Source: Laguncularia racemosa
Lineage: Eukaryota > Streptophyta > Magnoliopsida > Myrtales > Combretaceae
Assembly: GCA_037954665.1 (NCBI GenBank)
Contig: JBBMOL010000018.1
Span: 3,720,001 to 3,784,000 of the forward strand
Direction of reading: 5' to 3'
Length of the DNA: 64,000 nt
Numbering within the stretch: the stretch's first letter is position 1; each line of letters opens with the position of its first letter. Positions 33,401-44,213 of this stretch are shown one piece after another. The translations under genes were made by a program, and so were the position numbers. The notes below the pieces were generated by a model that did no database searches, was not told the DNA's origin, and saw only the letters and a program-made list of their open reading frames with translations.

Positions 33401-36400
33401 AAAGACAAATATATAAGTTGTCCTGCTAGCCTTTGACACCAACCTCTATCATCAATTGATAGATCATTATGAAGAGCTATGCATTTCAAATTTGACTTAG
33501 TGATTTACAGTCTAGCTTACCATTTTAGGTAAGAGAACTAGCACATACAAACATTGTCAGATAAAAATTCTCTTCTTACTTCTGGTCACCTCCATTCTCA
33601 AGAAATATTTCAACTCCCCAATTCTTTTACTTCAAATTCAGCCTTAATTTTCTTTAAAGCTATGGTTTTCATGAAATCATCCCCAATGATTATAATATCA
33701 TCAACATATACTATAAAAGATTTCCTTCTTTCCATCATTGCCTTCTTTTCATCATTCTTGGCCTTAACAAAGACTGCATGATCAGCTTGACCCAGTGAAG
33801 CATATAAATGTATCAAAACATCTCCTGAACCGTGCCCAAGAAGACTATTACAAGCCATATAGAGATTTATTAAACTTGCACACTTTGCCTTCCCAATCTT
33901 TAGACTTGAATCTTGGAGCAATTTGTTTATATATATAAATTCTTAGAGCAATTTTCTCATATATCTCCTCTACTAACCACATTCTTTACATCCAATTGTT
34001 GAAGTGGGCAATCTATGTTAGCTACTAAGGACAAATGACCCAAACAGACTTTACTTAAGCAATTGGAGCATATGCCTCCTCATAGTCTATGTCATACATC
34101 TATGTGTATCCTTGGCTACAAGCTTAGCCTTATATCACTCAAGCCTCCCACCAACTCTATGCTTGACACTAAATGCCCATTTGCTCCCTAGAGCCTTCTT
34201 ATGATTAGGCTATTCAACTATTGCCCATGTTCTATTCTGATATAACGCTCTTTTTTTGGATGAACTGATATAACGCTCTTGTTTCTTCCATAACTGCATC
34301 CTTCCATTTTAAACTACTAAAAGCTTCCCAAGAATTCCTTATATTTCTTGGGATCTATACATTGTCCAATTGAGCAACAAAAGCTCTAAAATGAGCTGAT
34401 AATCTTCTATAGTTAAGGTGATTAGAGATGAAATACCTCACATAGCTTCTTTTCCCTTTCCTAAGTGCAATTGGTAGTTCTTCTGCTCCCCCCTCCTTCA
34501 CATTTTCATCCGCCACAATACTGACTTCAAGAGAGACTAATTTTCGCTTCAAAACCTCAACATTTCCTTTCCTGTTTGTTCCAACAGACCCTATATCCAG
34601 TCAGGCAATGGCCTTGCTTAAAGCTTAGGTCTATGAGTAAATTGTCGAGCTCAAGGTAACAACCTTGTATTAATTATGTTTCACTGAGGGTTTAGGAGGA
34701 GAAGATGGAGGTAACAGATCTGGAGAACAAAAAATGGATGTGGACTGCTAAGCAGAAGTGGTGTGAGAGCGAGACTGGACATTTGTACCAAATATAGTAA
34801 CACAAGATGACTCAAGCATAGGAATCCAAGGTGACTCAGCACTCAATTGGCATGATGCCAATTATACCGGAATGATAGCTTTGTCTGTCACAAGCTTTGG
34901 GAGTGTCTTAATCTAGTCAGCTGACTTCAATTCTTTGAGATTTTGCCACCTAACTTCTTTGTCTTGCCCCCTTTTATTTCAATATGCAATTTCCAACATG
35001 TGACCTAGGTGTGATAGGTTCATGAATCATGACAGTGTTCACTCCAGGTTTTTTCCTTCAACTGTGAGTCTCCACTTGAATCATTCTCCACTTTCAAAGC
35101 AAAACTCTGGGCACTTGGGTTGTCATTAATTGGTGTAAACATACCCTTTTACGAATCTCTGCTCTTCATACATCAGCCTAGTCTGAGTATAGGAAGAGGC
35201 TTCCTGCCCAATAGTTCTCCATGCACTTCATCTAGATCAGAAGTGAGCCCTTGAAAAAATTAAAAAATAAATAAAATTAAAAAGAAAACACTCTTTCTTT
35301 CTCCAGCATTTGGCTGAATTTTTTTCCATCCTCCAGACATTCCCACTCCATACTATAGAAGAAATCCATCTCCTAACTTAACTCAATTGGTTGAATTAAT
35401 CTGGAACACTCATGTTTCCTTGTGCAAGAGGTATTCTCTAAGTTGGAGAAGATTTCTTGAACAACTGCCTAAATGTCTTTTGTTGTCTTAGAACAAGCCA
35501 TTAGGATCAATGGTTGCATGTATAAGGTCCGCACCAGTGAGATAGCCCATCTTCCATCTTCCTCTAAAACTAACTGAATTGATTAGAACCATTTCCTGAA
35601 GTCAGTTCCATTAGGCTTGTTTTTAGTAATTTGAAAGGAATGTTAGTCAGTTATGGACAAAGTGGTAGACTTCGGAATTGGGTCTGGATCATTTGGGTTA
35701 TCCAAGAAGCAGAACTTGAGTTAGGTTCTTGGCATTTCCATGAAAAGAATATGGTGATTTATCACCCATTTCAAGGTCAAGTTAGTGGAATCGACTAATG
35801 TGTTGATATCATGAAGATTTACGGCAGAAGAAGCTTATGTTTTATTCCTATAACTTTGCATACTTATACACAAGATTACAGGAGGAATAAGTGCATCTCA
35901 ACACAACAAAAAACAGGGATTTAGAAGATATGCAAATTTTCTATCATATTCAAACTGAAAACAAACAAGTAACTACAAATACTTATTCCCTAACAAAAAA
36001 ATTCTAATGAATTTATTAACTTAAAATTCTACTGGAATCACTAAAAACAACTATGCTGTATTGTTTGACCAAAAGCACAATATGCAAATCTACCTATGTA
36101 CATTGAAATTAGTTATTGTTTTCAGCTTTATGTTCCTCTTGAAAACTAAGTGAAATACACAATAGAGCCCCTGAAACTTTGACCATTATACAAATAAGCC
36201 CTTGATTTTGATCATGTGCAATTATGCTTATGTACTTTTACATTTGATCATATAGACCCTGGACTTCTCAATTGCAACAAATTGAAGAATTTTGCCAATG
36301 AAATCACTAATAGAACTTCAATTCCAGAAAATGGAATTTCAAAAGTTCAAATCAGCCCTCAAGTTAATGTGCAAATACAGGATTCTTCAATTCATTGACA

Positions 36401-38826
36401 AAACTAGAGCATAATTGTAGTTCAATGTTGGCTTTAAAATATCAGAATTCGATTAATAAGTTTCTTTGTCACCATAGGTAAGTTTAGGAGCCAATTTGAA
36501 CAAATATGAAAGTAAAGGGGTGAACTCAGGGGCTTATTTACACAATTAGCACAGTTCTAGGAGGGGACGTGAGGTGAAATGAAGGGATATAGAAAGAAGA
36601 GAAGTGATCAAATATGGGGAATCTTTCCACTTTATGTTAGGCTGATGAGAAAGAACCCCTCAATTCAGCCCAATTTTAGGGGAAAGTTGTGCTTTGAAAA
36701 GGGGATAAATTGCCCTTCATTTCCCCCCATTTCCCTCCACTTTCCCCCACTTTCCTTCCCTAGCCTCTTCACCAAACAAACCATAAAACTAAGAAGGAAA
36801 ATTCCAGAACAGCAAAAATCCTTGTGAAATTGAAGGAATTTGTCAAAGCAAGACCCTCTCTTTTTAAAGAAAATTTAGACTTAAGCATGACATGATGTTT
36901 ACAGATATGCATCAGTGTCCTATTTCAACTCAGGTTTATGAGAAGAAAAAAAACCAACTATACGTTCCACAGCTTATCATGGTACAGGTCCAAAGGTAAA
37001 ATGAATGCTCTTAAATAATATGTTATCATCTCAATTAGGGCCATCATGAATGGAAAATCAATAATAACATCTTGCTATTTAAGCATTAATGAACATTTAC
37101 TTCAGAACAAAGGACCAGAGAACAAATGGGATAAACTGGGACTCTTAGATTTGGTCACTCTCTTTGTAAGGCAAACCCTTTCCAAAACAAGGGTTTAGAA
37201 GAAAAATCCATCTGTCATAATTTTGATGTTAACATATAAATTGCTTCTTCCACTGAACCATTTCTTTACCCCATTCTTCATAAGCATTAGGAAGCATGTG
37301 CAAAGACAAGGAGAAGAGTGTCAAACAAATAAAATCCTAATTCACTTTCTTGTGGGTAAATATCATAGTTCTTTTTTACTTTTTGATGATTCAGCATCTC
37401 CTCATTTTTCTTGTTTTAGTATCACTAGATAGAAAGAAATGTTTGATTAGTGGGTAAGCACAACACAGAATAACAAACAGAGTAGTATCTGAAGGTCTCT
37501 ATTCACTCTGTGGAAATATCCTCTCTAGCAGAAAACCATGTGATAACGAAACAGCTGGCGAGTAAATAGGGAAACAAACGTGCTAAAAATCTTCGCCCAA
37601 AAATTTAGACATGACTAAATTAAGAAGTCATAACCAAAGGAAAACCCAACAGCACTGAATTAACTTGGATATTTGCAAAATCAACTAGGCGATATTGCAT
37701 AATTGCCTAAGATACTATGAATTCAACAAAATAAGGAGGAAACTTCCAGGTGCAAAATTGAGATAAAAATGAAGGGAACAGTGGCCATGATTAATTTATT
37801 CTTGTAGTGTTAAACACTGCAAGGGAATTATATAAACGTGTTAGGTCATAATATGTGTCTTAAGGAACAAAATCAATTTACAGTTGTCCACTTCTTGTTC
37901 CAGGCGATTACATTGAAGCATGCTGGATCAATATCAAACTATCCATTCTTCCATAAACCAATTCTTTGGGCTTTACAAATCCTAATCCACATCTTTCTAA
38001 GGAAACCACTCTTCATAATTAGAAAAGAAAAAAAGGGACTCCTTTCTTTTACAAATCATAATCTCAACACATTTATAAAAGAATCAAACAAGCCCAAAAG
38101 TCATTTCATACATTTGATAAAAAATGCTCTAGGAATCCATTAAGAAGACAATAACTGCTCATCCTATTAGAGACCAACGTACCTCAATCGGGATCCATTG
38201 TTTGAAAACCTAGTCTTACATTTGAAGTAAATTATTTCCAGTCCATTAAGCACAAGCCTAAAATTAGTATGTATTACTATCATTGAATTACAAATGAAAA
38301 TATGAGCATCCGAAAAGTCATATTCGAACCGGCAACATTCAATTTCCCTTTCTAAAGACTGGAATTACATACATTAAGCCCCGGCATCGGCCAATACTAT
38401 TACACCTCCTACTACTAAATCCTAATCACGAAGCTTTTAGCTAGTTACGACCAGTGTTCTCGAAGCTTCACAAGTACGTAAATATAACGAGAAATAATTG
38501 CATTATGACCTCAAAACTACTAAACCTTAGCAGCAATTATACGTTATAAATGGACATAAAAGTAAAAGAGCAAGGAACAATAGGCAAATTATTAAAATTA
38601 GGGTTTAGGGTGAACCCGAGAAGTCTGAAGATGGTTTAGCTCGGCAATTGCAACTTCATGGCTTCTTATCTGATAAATGTAAATGAAAAGTAAAGTAATG
38701 ACTAAACAAAAACAAAAAGCAACGACGTATACGGGGCGAAAAGGGATGTTACAGAAAAGACGGTACTTGTTTAGAAAGATCGAGTCTGGAGTGTTCCGCA
38801 GTGGACGACGGCTCAGTGCTTGCCAT
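30434..38826 (-). CDS. Probable small spliced gene, at least 59 aa, function unknown
   Basis: Three minus-strand pieces fit one gene. Exon 1 (38826-38767) encodes MASTEPSSTAEHSRLDLSKQ and ends at GTACCG. A middle exon (30651-30582) follows an acceptor GCCAACGTGCAG, encodes SVYQKNGNIYFRTTIEKAKT then SEQ, and ends at donor GTAAGAG. The last exon (30483-30434) follows acceptor ATGCTTGCAG and encodes KQLDLAKSKLEKLNAT, then TAA. Phases agree (60+70+50 nt = 60 codons including stop), and the joined tail looks like a charged coiled-coil helix. The first intron is about 8.1 kb, most of it a retrotransposon. Further exons between 36050 and 38760 may have been missed, so 59 aa is a minimum. I do not recognise the family. 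Exon 1 and the last two exons could belong to different genes. Confidence 0.45.
30764..30816. repeat. 27-bp tandem duplication
   Basis: Two adjacent copies of AAAGCTCTTTATAATTAAAT followed by TTTAT, in the first intron of the small minus-strand gene. They differ by at most one or two bases. Confidence 0.85.
31331..32536 (+). mobile_element. Ty1/copia element B, internally deleted, 170-bp LTRs
   Basis: The LTRs 31331-31500 and 32367-32536 are both exactly 170 bp, start TGTTATAATATGTATATTAA and end AAATTACA. I count five mismatches between them. The primer site TGGTATCAGAGC starts right after the left LTR (31501), and the polypurine tract TTGAGGGGGAG precedes the right one. Flanks AGATT (31326-31330) and ATATT (32537-32541) are a 5-bp duplication with one mismatch. 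Only 866 bp lies between the LTRs, against about 4.5 kb in an intact copia element. Gag, protease, integrase and most of reverse transcriptase are gone. It sits within the split left LTR of element A on the opposite strand, so it is the younger insertion. Confidence 0.9.
31595..32359 (+). pseudogene. Copia B leader fused to RNase H domain, with internal stop
   Basis: The frame opens in the leader (MGSSFFVTTSLGGK...) and passes at about 31770 into the end of copia RT/RNase H: VSQFMSSPTVHHW, ILCYLKGAPG, CFSDADWAG, RRSTTGYCVF. At 31982-31984 a TAG replaces the Trp codon expected in 'NLVSWKSKKQ'. The frame then continues SRSSAKSKYRAMAHS, LWCDNQAAIHIA, RTKHIEIDCHFIREKI and ANIFTKAL to the normal C-terminus KLGMINIYAPT at 32359. 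In the SSAEAEYRAM motif both Glu residues are Lys (G-to-A changes), including the catalytic one, so RNase H would be dead even without the stop. Confidence 0.85.
32813..34600 (-). pseudogene. Copia A pol remnant (reverse transcriptase and RNase H)
   Basis: The minus strand reads, in order: HFRAFVAQLDNV then IPRNIRNSWEAF (34300-34400, the region just before copia RT), KWAFSVKHRVGGRLE, YKAKLVAKGYT and MYDIDYEEAYAP (34060-34190), and IVYVDDIIIIGDD (about 33690-33730, the YVDD catalytic box). Further on come SAEFHAI...YEAIWL-RLLKGL (about 33085-33175, RNase H tail) and HKQARNDANLFFSL near the polypurine tract. Stops and frameshifts are frequent. The longest clean piece is 33610-33921 (103 codons). 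Confidence 0.75.
35400..35800 (-). pseudogene. Copia A gag remnant
   Basis: The minus strand reads PNGTDFRKW, GRWAISLVRTLYM, ILMACSKTTKDIW and VVQEIFSNLENT. This resembles the copia Gag pattern in which a polar stretch is followed by 'TAKDIWD-V---YS--EN'. It sits directly after the primer-binding site, as expected. Integrase between gag and reverse transcriptase (about 34600-35400) is too decayed to recognise or is deleted. Confidence 0.5.
36052..38766. other. Rest of the large intron, no exon identified; one fold-back repeat
   Basis: No coding exon could be recognised with confidence on the minus strand. 36185-36204 (ATTATACAAATAAGCCCTTG) is close to the reverse complement of 36527-36546 (CAGGGGCTTATTTACACAAT), so a roughly 360-bp MITE-like unit may occupy 36185-36546. 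The small open frames at 36216-38143 have no family features. Confidence 0.4.
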
Positions 38827-38900
38827 TCCTCCAACACTGTTTGAAGAGGGAATACAGTAGGCGTAGGTGGTCAAAAAAAATATATAATCACAGAGATGGG
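38827..38900 (-). promoter_or_regulatory. Putative 5' leader and TATA box of the small minus-strand gene
   Basis: On the minus strand GTGATTATATATTTTTTTTG (near 38873-38892) is a TATA-like sequence about 50-60 bp upstream of the proposed ATG at 38826. The call rests on position and composition. Confidence 0.3.
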
Positions 38901-40565
38901 TCTCAGTGTGGGATCTTCTATAGTACAGGATAAAATTAAAAATTACATCCATCCCGTAAGAACATTGGCAGCACTACAGAAAAATCTCTATTTGGTTTAG
39001 TTATTTATTTTTGGAAATGGTTTTTCTTTTTTTTTTTAAAGTATATTTTTAGTTTATCAATTTTTACCTATTTTTCTATTTTAATCCTCAATTTTTTTCC
39101 TTCTATTTAATTTTTTAATATTTTTAAAACCTTAAAATAAATAAATAAATTCCATCAAATCTATTAAATTTATCATATATCTGTATGTACTAACTTTAAA
39201 TTGGTTTATAATAATTAAATTAATAACAAAATAATATATATTTTTGCAATATAATAAAAATAATTTTAAATATATATAATGATATAATATGATTAAAAAA
39301 AAAACATAATAGGTTTATAAGTACCGTAATTATCTTGGCCAACTAATTCAAGACTACTAACACTTAAGATGGATAGAAAATTTAGCATATTTAATGTAAG
39401 TCATATTTTTTTTATAAGATTGTGAAAATATTAATGACTCAAATAAAAAGAAAAAAAAAGAAAAGTTGATGACGTAAATAAAAAAATAAGTAAAAATTTT
39501 TGCATAATGAAACCACGTTGCTAAGATTAGTGGAAGTTCTTTTTTGACATTTCTCATTTTTGTAAACAAACATTGCATGCTCATTGTAGAGGGCTAAATT
39601 TTCTCTATTAAAATATTTGACTATGTTCACTATTAATTTGAGCCTAATTTCTTGGGTTAGGAGACAAGGCCCAAGGAGTTTAGTCCACACTTGGAATCAC
39701 TTAGGGAAATTTGACTTGATAGACTAGGAATTGGGATTGTTTGACCAATTTGTTTGCCTTCAACTTTTCTCAAGCAAGCCCATATATTCATGAAGATGGC
39801 TATTAGCTTTAGTGCATTAGCAAGCTCACTTAAGGTAATTATGAAATGAATAAGATCTATCTTTAGTGCATTAGCAAGCTCACTTAAGGTAATTATGAAA
39901 TGAGTAAGACTCGTCTCATCCATTAATAACTAAAATGATTGGTGGATGTTTTTAAATTCAAGGGGATATAAATGCTTGGTCATCCCTCCTTGTTTAACAA
40001 CAATTCTAGAGATCGGAGAAACAATGTTTAATTGCATAGTAATTGCCTTGAAAGATCAAACAAGCAACTTAGATAGTTACAAATATCAACTACATAAGTT
40101 GCAAAGCAATGCCCAAGATTCCCTAAACTCCTTTGTTTATCATTTGTTCATTTGAAACATTAAGACTACATGTTCCTCCTCATTGTCATTTTCTCATAGT
40201 TTTTCCAATACATTTCATCTTCACATCACTAGTTTAAGGCCATGCATGTGATCACTTTAGCCAGATCTAGTTTAAGGCCATGCATGTAAACACTTGAGTC
40301 AGATCCCTCCTTCTACATTCGATTACTTCAATAGATGTAATAGGTTATAATAGAGTTTCTTATTTATTAGGAATAAAATAAGGGCATAATAACTTATTAT
40401 GTTGTTTTGTTAGATTTACAAAAATCCCTAAGGAATATAATAGAAATGACTAGATATTGCTCATTATTATTGCCAATACCACCAAAATTATGTTATAATG
40501 GGATAGTCATGGCATATTGTCCCTTAACAATCCATAGGCCACCATTAATCTAACCACCACAATTG
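38901..40565. other. AT-rich intergenic DNA with two short tandem duplications
   Basis: No gene seen. 39807-39913 holds two 54-bp copies beginning CTTTAGTGCATTAGCAAGCT. 40230-40305 holds two 38-bp copies beginning CTAGTTTAAGGCCATGCATG. Open frames at 39357-39923 are by-products of the AT-rich and duplicated sequence. Confidence 0.7.
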
Positions 40566-40570
40566 CTCTC

Positions 40571-41329
40571 TGATGCGAACCCCACCAATCCGTGACGAAA
40601 CTTGACAACTGGATTTGCTAATCCTTAAAACCTATAGATCTATAAAAAATGATGGAAACTACGACCTGTTGTTTATAGATGAGACAAGAACCTTGGTATG
40701 GATGTTAACGCCACAATCGATTATGGAATGATCGATTGATAAGTTTGAGTGAATGCCATAGATTCAAAACCTAATAAGTTCGATAGTTCTATCAAGAATC
40801 AAAGAGAAATTTTCTCTCAAAAAGTGAATAAACTTTCTTAATGCTTCATTCCGTTATAATGAGTCTATGATGACTATTTATAGTCTCACAAGAATAAGTA
40901 AATAAAACAACATAAAAAACCTAATTCGAATAAAAGACAGACATTAAAGGTCGATGGCCTAAAATATTACAAAGTTGGCACTAAAGCCAATAGCTTGGAA
41001 AAATAACAAAACCAGCTTTCCTTGGACATACGTTGGCCACTTAGGTTGGCGGCCTTCTTCTTTATGCCGCCAGCCTTAAGTGGTTCTAAAGTTGTCAGCC
41101 TTAAACCCCTTCCTCGACTTCCGCCTTCACGTTTCGCACTTCAAGTAGGTTCACATCCCTCAATTCCTCTTGACTCAAACGTACGTGATTCTTCTCTTCT
41201 TTTATTATTTTGACTAATCCATTAAGTGCTTCTTTGAGTCTCTTAGCTTTAGCTCGTGTCATTGGTCCAATTGGTACTTCAAGTAGATCCGCACTCTTTG
41301 GAACAATCCTCTTAGTTTGATCTTCATCA
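40571..41329 (-). repeat. 3' LTR of the gypsy element
   Basis: It matches 46368-47110 throughout, with indels around the GC-rich GCCGGC/GGCCGAT stretch near 41040-41090. Its first part on the minus strand (41329-41101) is also coding sequence for the pol C-terminus. Confidence 0.9.
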
Positions 41330-41517
41330 TTCCTCTCCTCTTGAAAAGGATTTGTCCTCAAATCATCACTTGCATCATAAAGACTTAAATTAGTAACATT
41401 AAAAGTAGCAATTACTTGATACTCACCTGGTAATTCTAGTTTGTAAGCATTGTCATTGATGCGCTCGAGGACTCGGAATGGACCATCGCCTCTTAGAAGT
41501 AACTCTGATCGTCTTTG
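41101..41517 (-). pseudogene. Pol C-terminus running through the polypurine tract into the LTR
   Basis: After the integrase tail the minus strand reads RSELLLRGDGPFRVLERIND, then YKLELPGEYQV, then the clean frame 41361-41101: MRTNPFQEERNDEDQTKRIV, PIGPMTRAKAKRLKEALNGL. The polypurine tract encodes the EERN residues, and everything after it is LTR. The MTRAKAKRLKEAL motif is the usual end of Pol in this group of plant gypsy elements. A coding region entering the 3' LTR is what I recall for the centromeric (CRM) chromoviruses, whose modified chromodomain (CR motif) lies there. Clade assignment is inference. Confidence 0.7.
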
Positions 41518-42382
41518 TTATGGAAATATTTCTTTATGCATATGTAACCAAACCCAATCTCCTAGTTCAAAAACAATTTGACGTTGCCCTTTGTTGGCTT
41601 GCTTTGTATACTGCTCAGTTAGTCTCTCAATGTTGATCTTGGCTTTCTCATGAATCAACTTAACAAATTCAGTTTTCTTTTTGCCATATAAATTCACAAA
41701 TTGAGTCATAGGTAAAGGTGATAAATCCAATGGAGTTAAAGGATTAAAACCATATACAATCTCAAACGGTGAAAATTTAGTAGTAGAATGTATAGTACGA
41801 TTGTAAGCAAATTCAACATATGGTAAACATTCTTCCCATGTTTTAATATTTTTTGAATGATAGCCCTTAACAATGTAGATAAAGTCCTATTCACTATCTC
41901 AGTTTGACCATTAATCTATGGATGACAAGTAGTTGAAAACAACAACTTTGTTCCTAACTTGCACCATAAAGTCTTCCAAAAGTAACTTAAGAACTTAGCA
42001 TCACAATAAAAAACAATTGTTCTAAGCATACCATGTAATCTCACAATTTTTTTAAAGAATAAATTAGCAATATGCGAAGCATCATTAGTTTTGTGACATG
42101 GAATAAAATGTGCCATCTTTGAAAACGTGTCCATAACCACAAATATAGAGTCCCCACCAGTTTTAGTCCTAGGCAAACCTAATACAAAATCAGTAGAAAT
42201 ATCTACCTAAGGTTCATTAGGAATTGGTAATGTTGTGTACAAGCCATGGGGTTACACTTTAGATTTTGCTTGCCTACAAGTGACACATCTACCATAGATT
42301 CTTTCAACATCACGTTTCATGTGTGGCCAATAGAAATGTTCTTGTAGAACTCCTAAAGTTTTGGTTACCCCAAAATGTCCCA
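41518..42382 (-). pseudogene. Gypsy integrase core and C-terminal domain
   Basis: The core piece 42176-41916 reads MPRTKTGGDSIFVVMDTFSK (first catalytic Asp), AHFIPCHKTNDASHIANLFF and IVFYCDAKFLSYFWKTLW (second Asp), then CHP and a stop at the Gln codon. The next bases read INGQTEIVN (catalytic Glu). The GPY/F-type tail follows at 41730-41518: LPMTQFVNLYGKKKTEFVKL, then TKQANKGQRQIVFELGDWVW. Stops interrupt the piece in several places. Confidence 0.85.
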
Positions 42383-43000
42383 TTAATCCTCCACCATGTG
42401 ATTTCGTACTAACAAATCATGAATGGAATAATTAAGAATGCATAATTTATTTTCCTTAAACAAAAAACCATCATGCTTAAAGAATTTATCACATGTTCCT
42501 TTTTCACAATTAGCATAATAATCACAAAAATCAGAATCAGTAGCATACAACTCTTTAATTTGTTCAAAACCAATTAGCTTAGCATCAAGAGTTGAAATTA
42601 GCATGTACCTTCTCGACAACACATCTGCCACGATGTTTTCCTTACCTTGCTTATAGTGTATGCCATATGGAAATGTCGCTATAAACTCCATCCATCTTGT
42701 GTGCCTTCTGTTCAGCTTATGTCGACCTTTTAAATGCTTTAGTGGCTCATGATTAATGTGGATCATAAATTCCTTGGGCCAAAGATAATGTTGCCACGTC
42801 TCTAACGCCCGGACCAATGCATACATCTCCTTGTCATAAGTAGGGTACTCTAGTGCTGCCCCGTTCAACGTTTCGCTGAAATATGCAATTGGTCTTCTTT
42901 CTTGCACGAGAACTGCACCAATACCTACACCAGAAGTATCACATTCAATTTCAAAGGTTTTGATAAAATTAGGTAATGCAAGTAAATGAGCATTAGTCAA
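42383..43000 (-). pseudogene. Gypsy RNase H and start of integrase
   Basis: A 205-codon clean stretch contains FEIECDTSGVGIGAVLVQE, RRPIAYFSETLN, TYDKEMYALVRALETWQHYL and HINHEPLKHLKGRHKLNRRH, then WMEFIATFPYGIHYKQGKEN and VADVLSRR. The catalytic Asp in 'TDHEPLK' is Asn here (NHEPLK), consistent with inactivation. The last part (HDGFLFKENKLCILN...) leads into the integrase zinc-binding domain, which continues across a stop near 42383. Confidence 0.9.
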
Positions 43001-43208
43001 CTTCCCTTTTAGTAATTAGAATGCCCTTTCTTGTTCTTCTCCCCAATTGAACCCTACATTCTTTTTTATTACTTTAGTGATCAATATAATGATGTTGCTA
43101 AAATCCTTCACAAATTGCCTATAGAAGCTCGCAAGCCCATGAAAACTTCGCACTTGACTCACATTAGTTGGACTTGGCTAATCTCTGATAATACGAAATT
43201 TCTCCTCA

Positions 43209-43772
43209 TCAACCTGTATGCCCTATGCACTTACTACAAACCCAAGAAAGACAACTTTTTTCTATGCAAAAAGTGCACTTCTTAAGGTTAGCAAATAACC
43301 TTTCTTGTCTAAGCACTTCAAAAACATCTTTCAGATGCATCAAGTGCTCATCCAAGTTCTTGCCGTAAACAAGAATATCATCAAAATAAACAACCATAAA
43401 TTTTCTAATAAAAGCATGCAAAACATGATTCATTAATCTCATAGAAGTGCTATGTGCATTGGAAAACCCAAAAGGCATAACTAACCACTCACATAAACCA
43501 TATTTTGTATTAAATGTGGTTTTCCATTCATCCCCTTCTTTCATCTTAATTTGATGATATCCACTTTTTAAATCAATTTTAGAAAATATGTAAGATCCAT
43601 GCAATTCAACTAACATGTCATCTAAGCGTGGAATAGGATGTTTATACGTTACCGTAATGTTGTTGATAGCTCGACAATCAACACACATTCTCCATGACCC
43701 ATCCTTCTTAGGCACTAAAATCACTGGAATTGCACATAAACTCATACTTTCCCTTATGTACCCTTTCTCCAT
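43209..43772 (-). pseudogene. Gypsy reverse transcriptase
   Basis: A 187-codon clean stretch begins with MEKGYIRESMSLCAIPVILV and shows PKKDGSWRMCVDCRAINNIT, RLDDMLVELHGSYIFSKIDL, KSGYHQIKM, then WLVMPFGFSNAHSTSMRLMN and VVYFDDILVYGKN (the YxDD catalytic box). This covers fingers and palm. The downstream part (43209-43000) is frame-shifted. The normal PFGL-NAPATF is changed to PFGFSNAHSTS. Confidence 0.9.
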
Positions 43773-44213
43773 CTGCTCATCAATATGCTTTTGGAGTTCT
43801 TTGGTCTCCTAAGGATTACTCCTATAAGCTGGTCGGTTTGGAATAGTCACACTGGGTATAAAATCGATTTGATGCTCAATCCCCCTGATGGGTGGTAAAC
43901 CCTTTGGAATCTCCTCTGGAAAGACGTCTTCATAGCTCTGCAAAAGAGAAACAATAACACTTGGCAATGAAGTGTCAAGCTAGTTAGCATTTAGAAGAGC
44001 TTCTTTGTACATAAGTACAATCATTGGCTATTGTAAAATCATAGCTCTCTTAACCTCACTTGCCATCGCATAAAAATTTTCTTTTCTCTCAACTTTTATC
44101 TTTATTTTCTCACAAGCCTCATCTTCCCTCCCTTTTTCTTTTGTACTCTCACTCACAGTCTTTTTTTTTTTTCACTCTGTTTCTTTTAACTACTCTCCTT
44201 TTTGCAATTTCAT

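Larger units (their letters stand above)
31028..36051 (-). mobile_element. Ty1/copia element A, degenerate, with 5-bp target duplication
   Basis: The element spans 31033-36046 and is bounded by perfect ACAAC repeats (31028-31032 and 36047-36051). Its right LTR is 35812-36046. Its left LTR starts at 31033 (TGAACATATTTATGG, compare TGAAGATTTACGG at 35812) and ends at 32812 (GAATCCCTAACA, compare GAATCACTAAAA), but is split by a later insertion that includes element B. The primer site on the minus strand is TGATATCAACAC at 35800-35811 (consensus TGGTATCAGAGC). The polypurine tract is the complement of TCCCCCCTTAAG at 32813-32824. Pol and gag are eroded and shortened (internal region about 3.0 kb). 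It lies inside the large intron of the small minus-strand gene. Confidence 0.8.

Noticed and set aside
43031..43285. Plus-strand frames across the gypsy pol (also 43615-43812 and 45021-45233)
   Set aside because: Antisense shadows of reverse transcriptase and gag.
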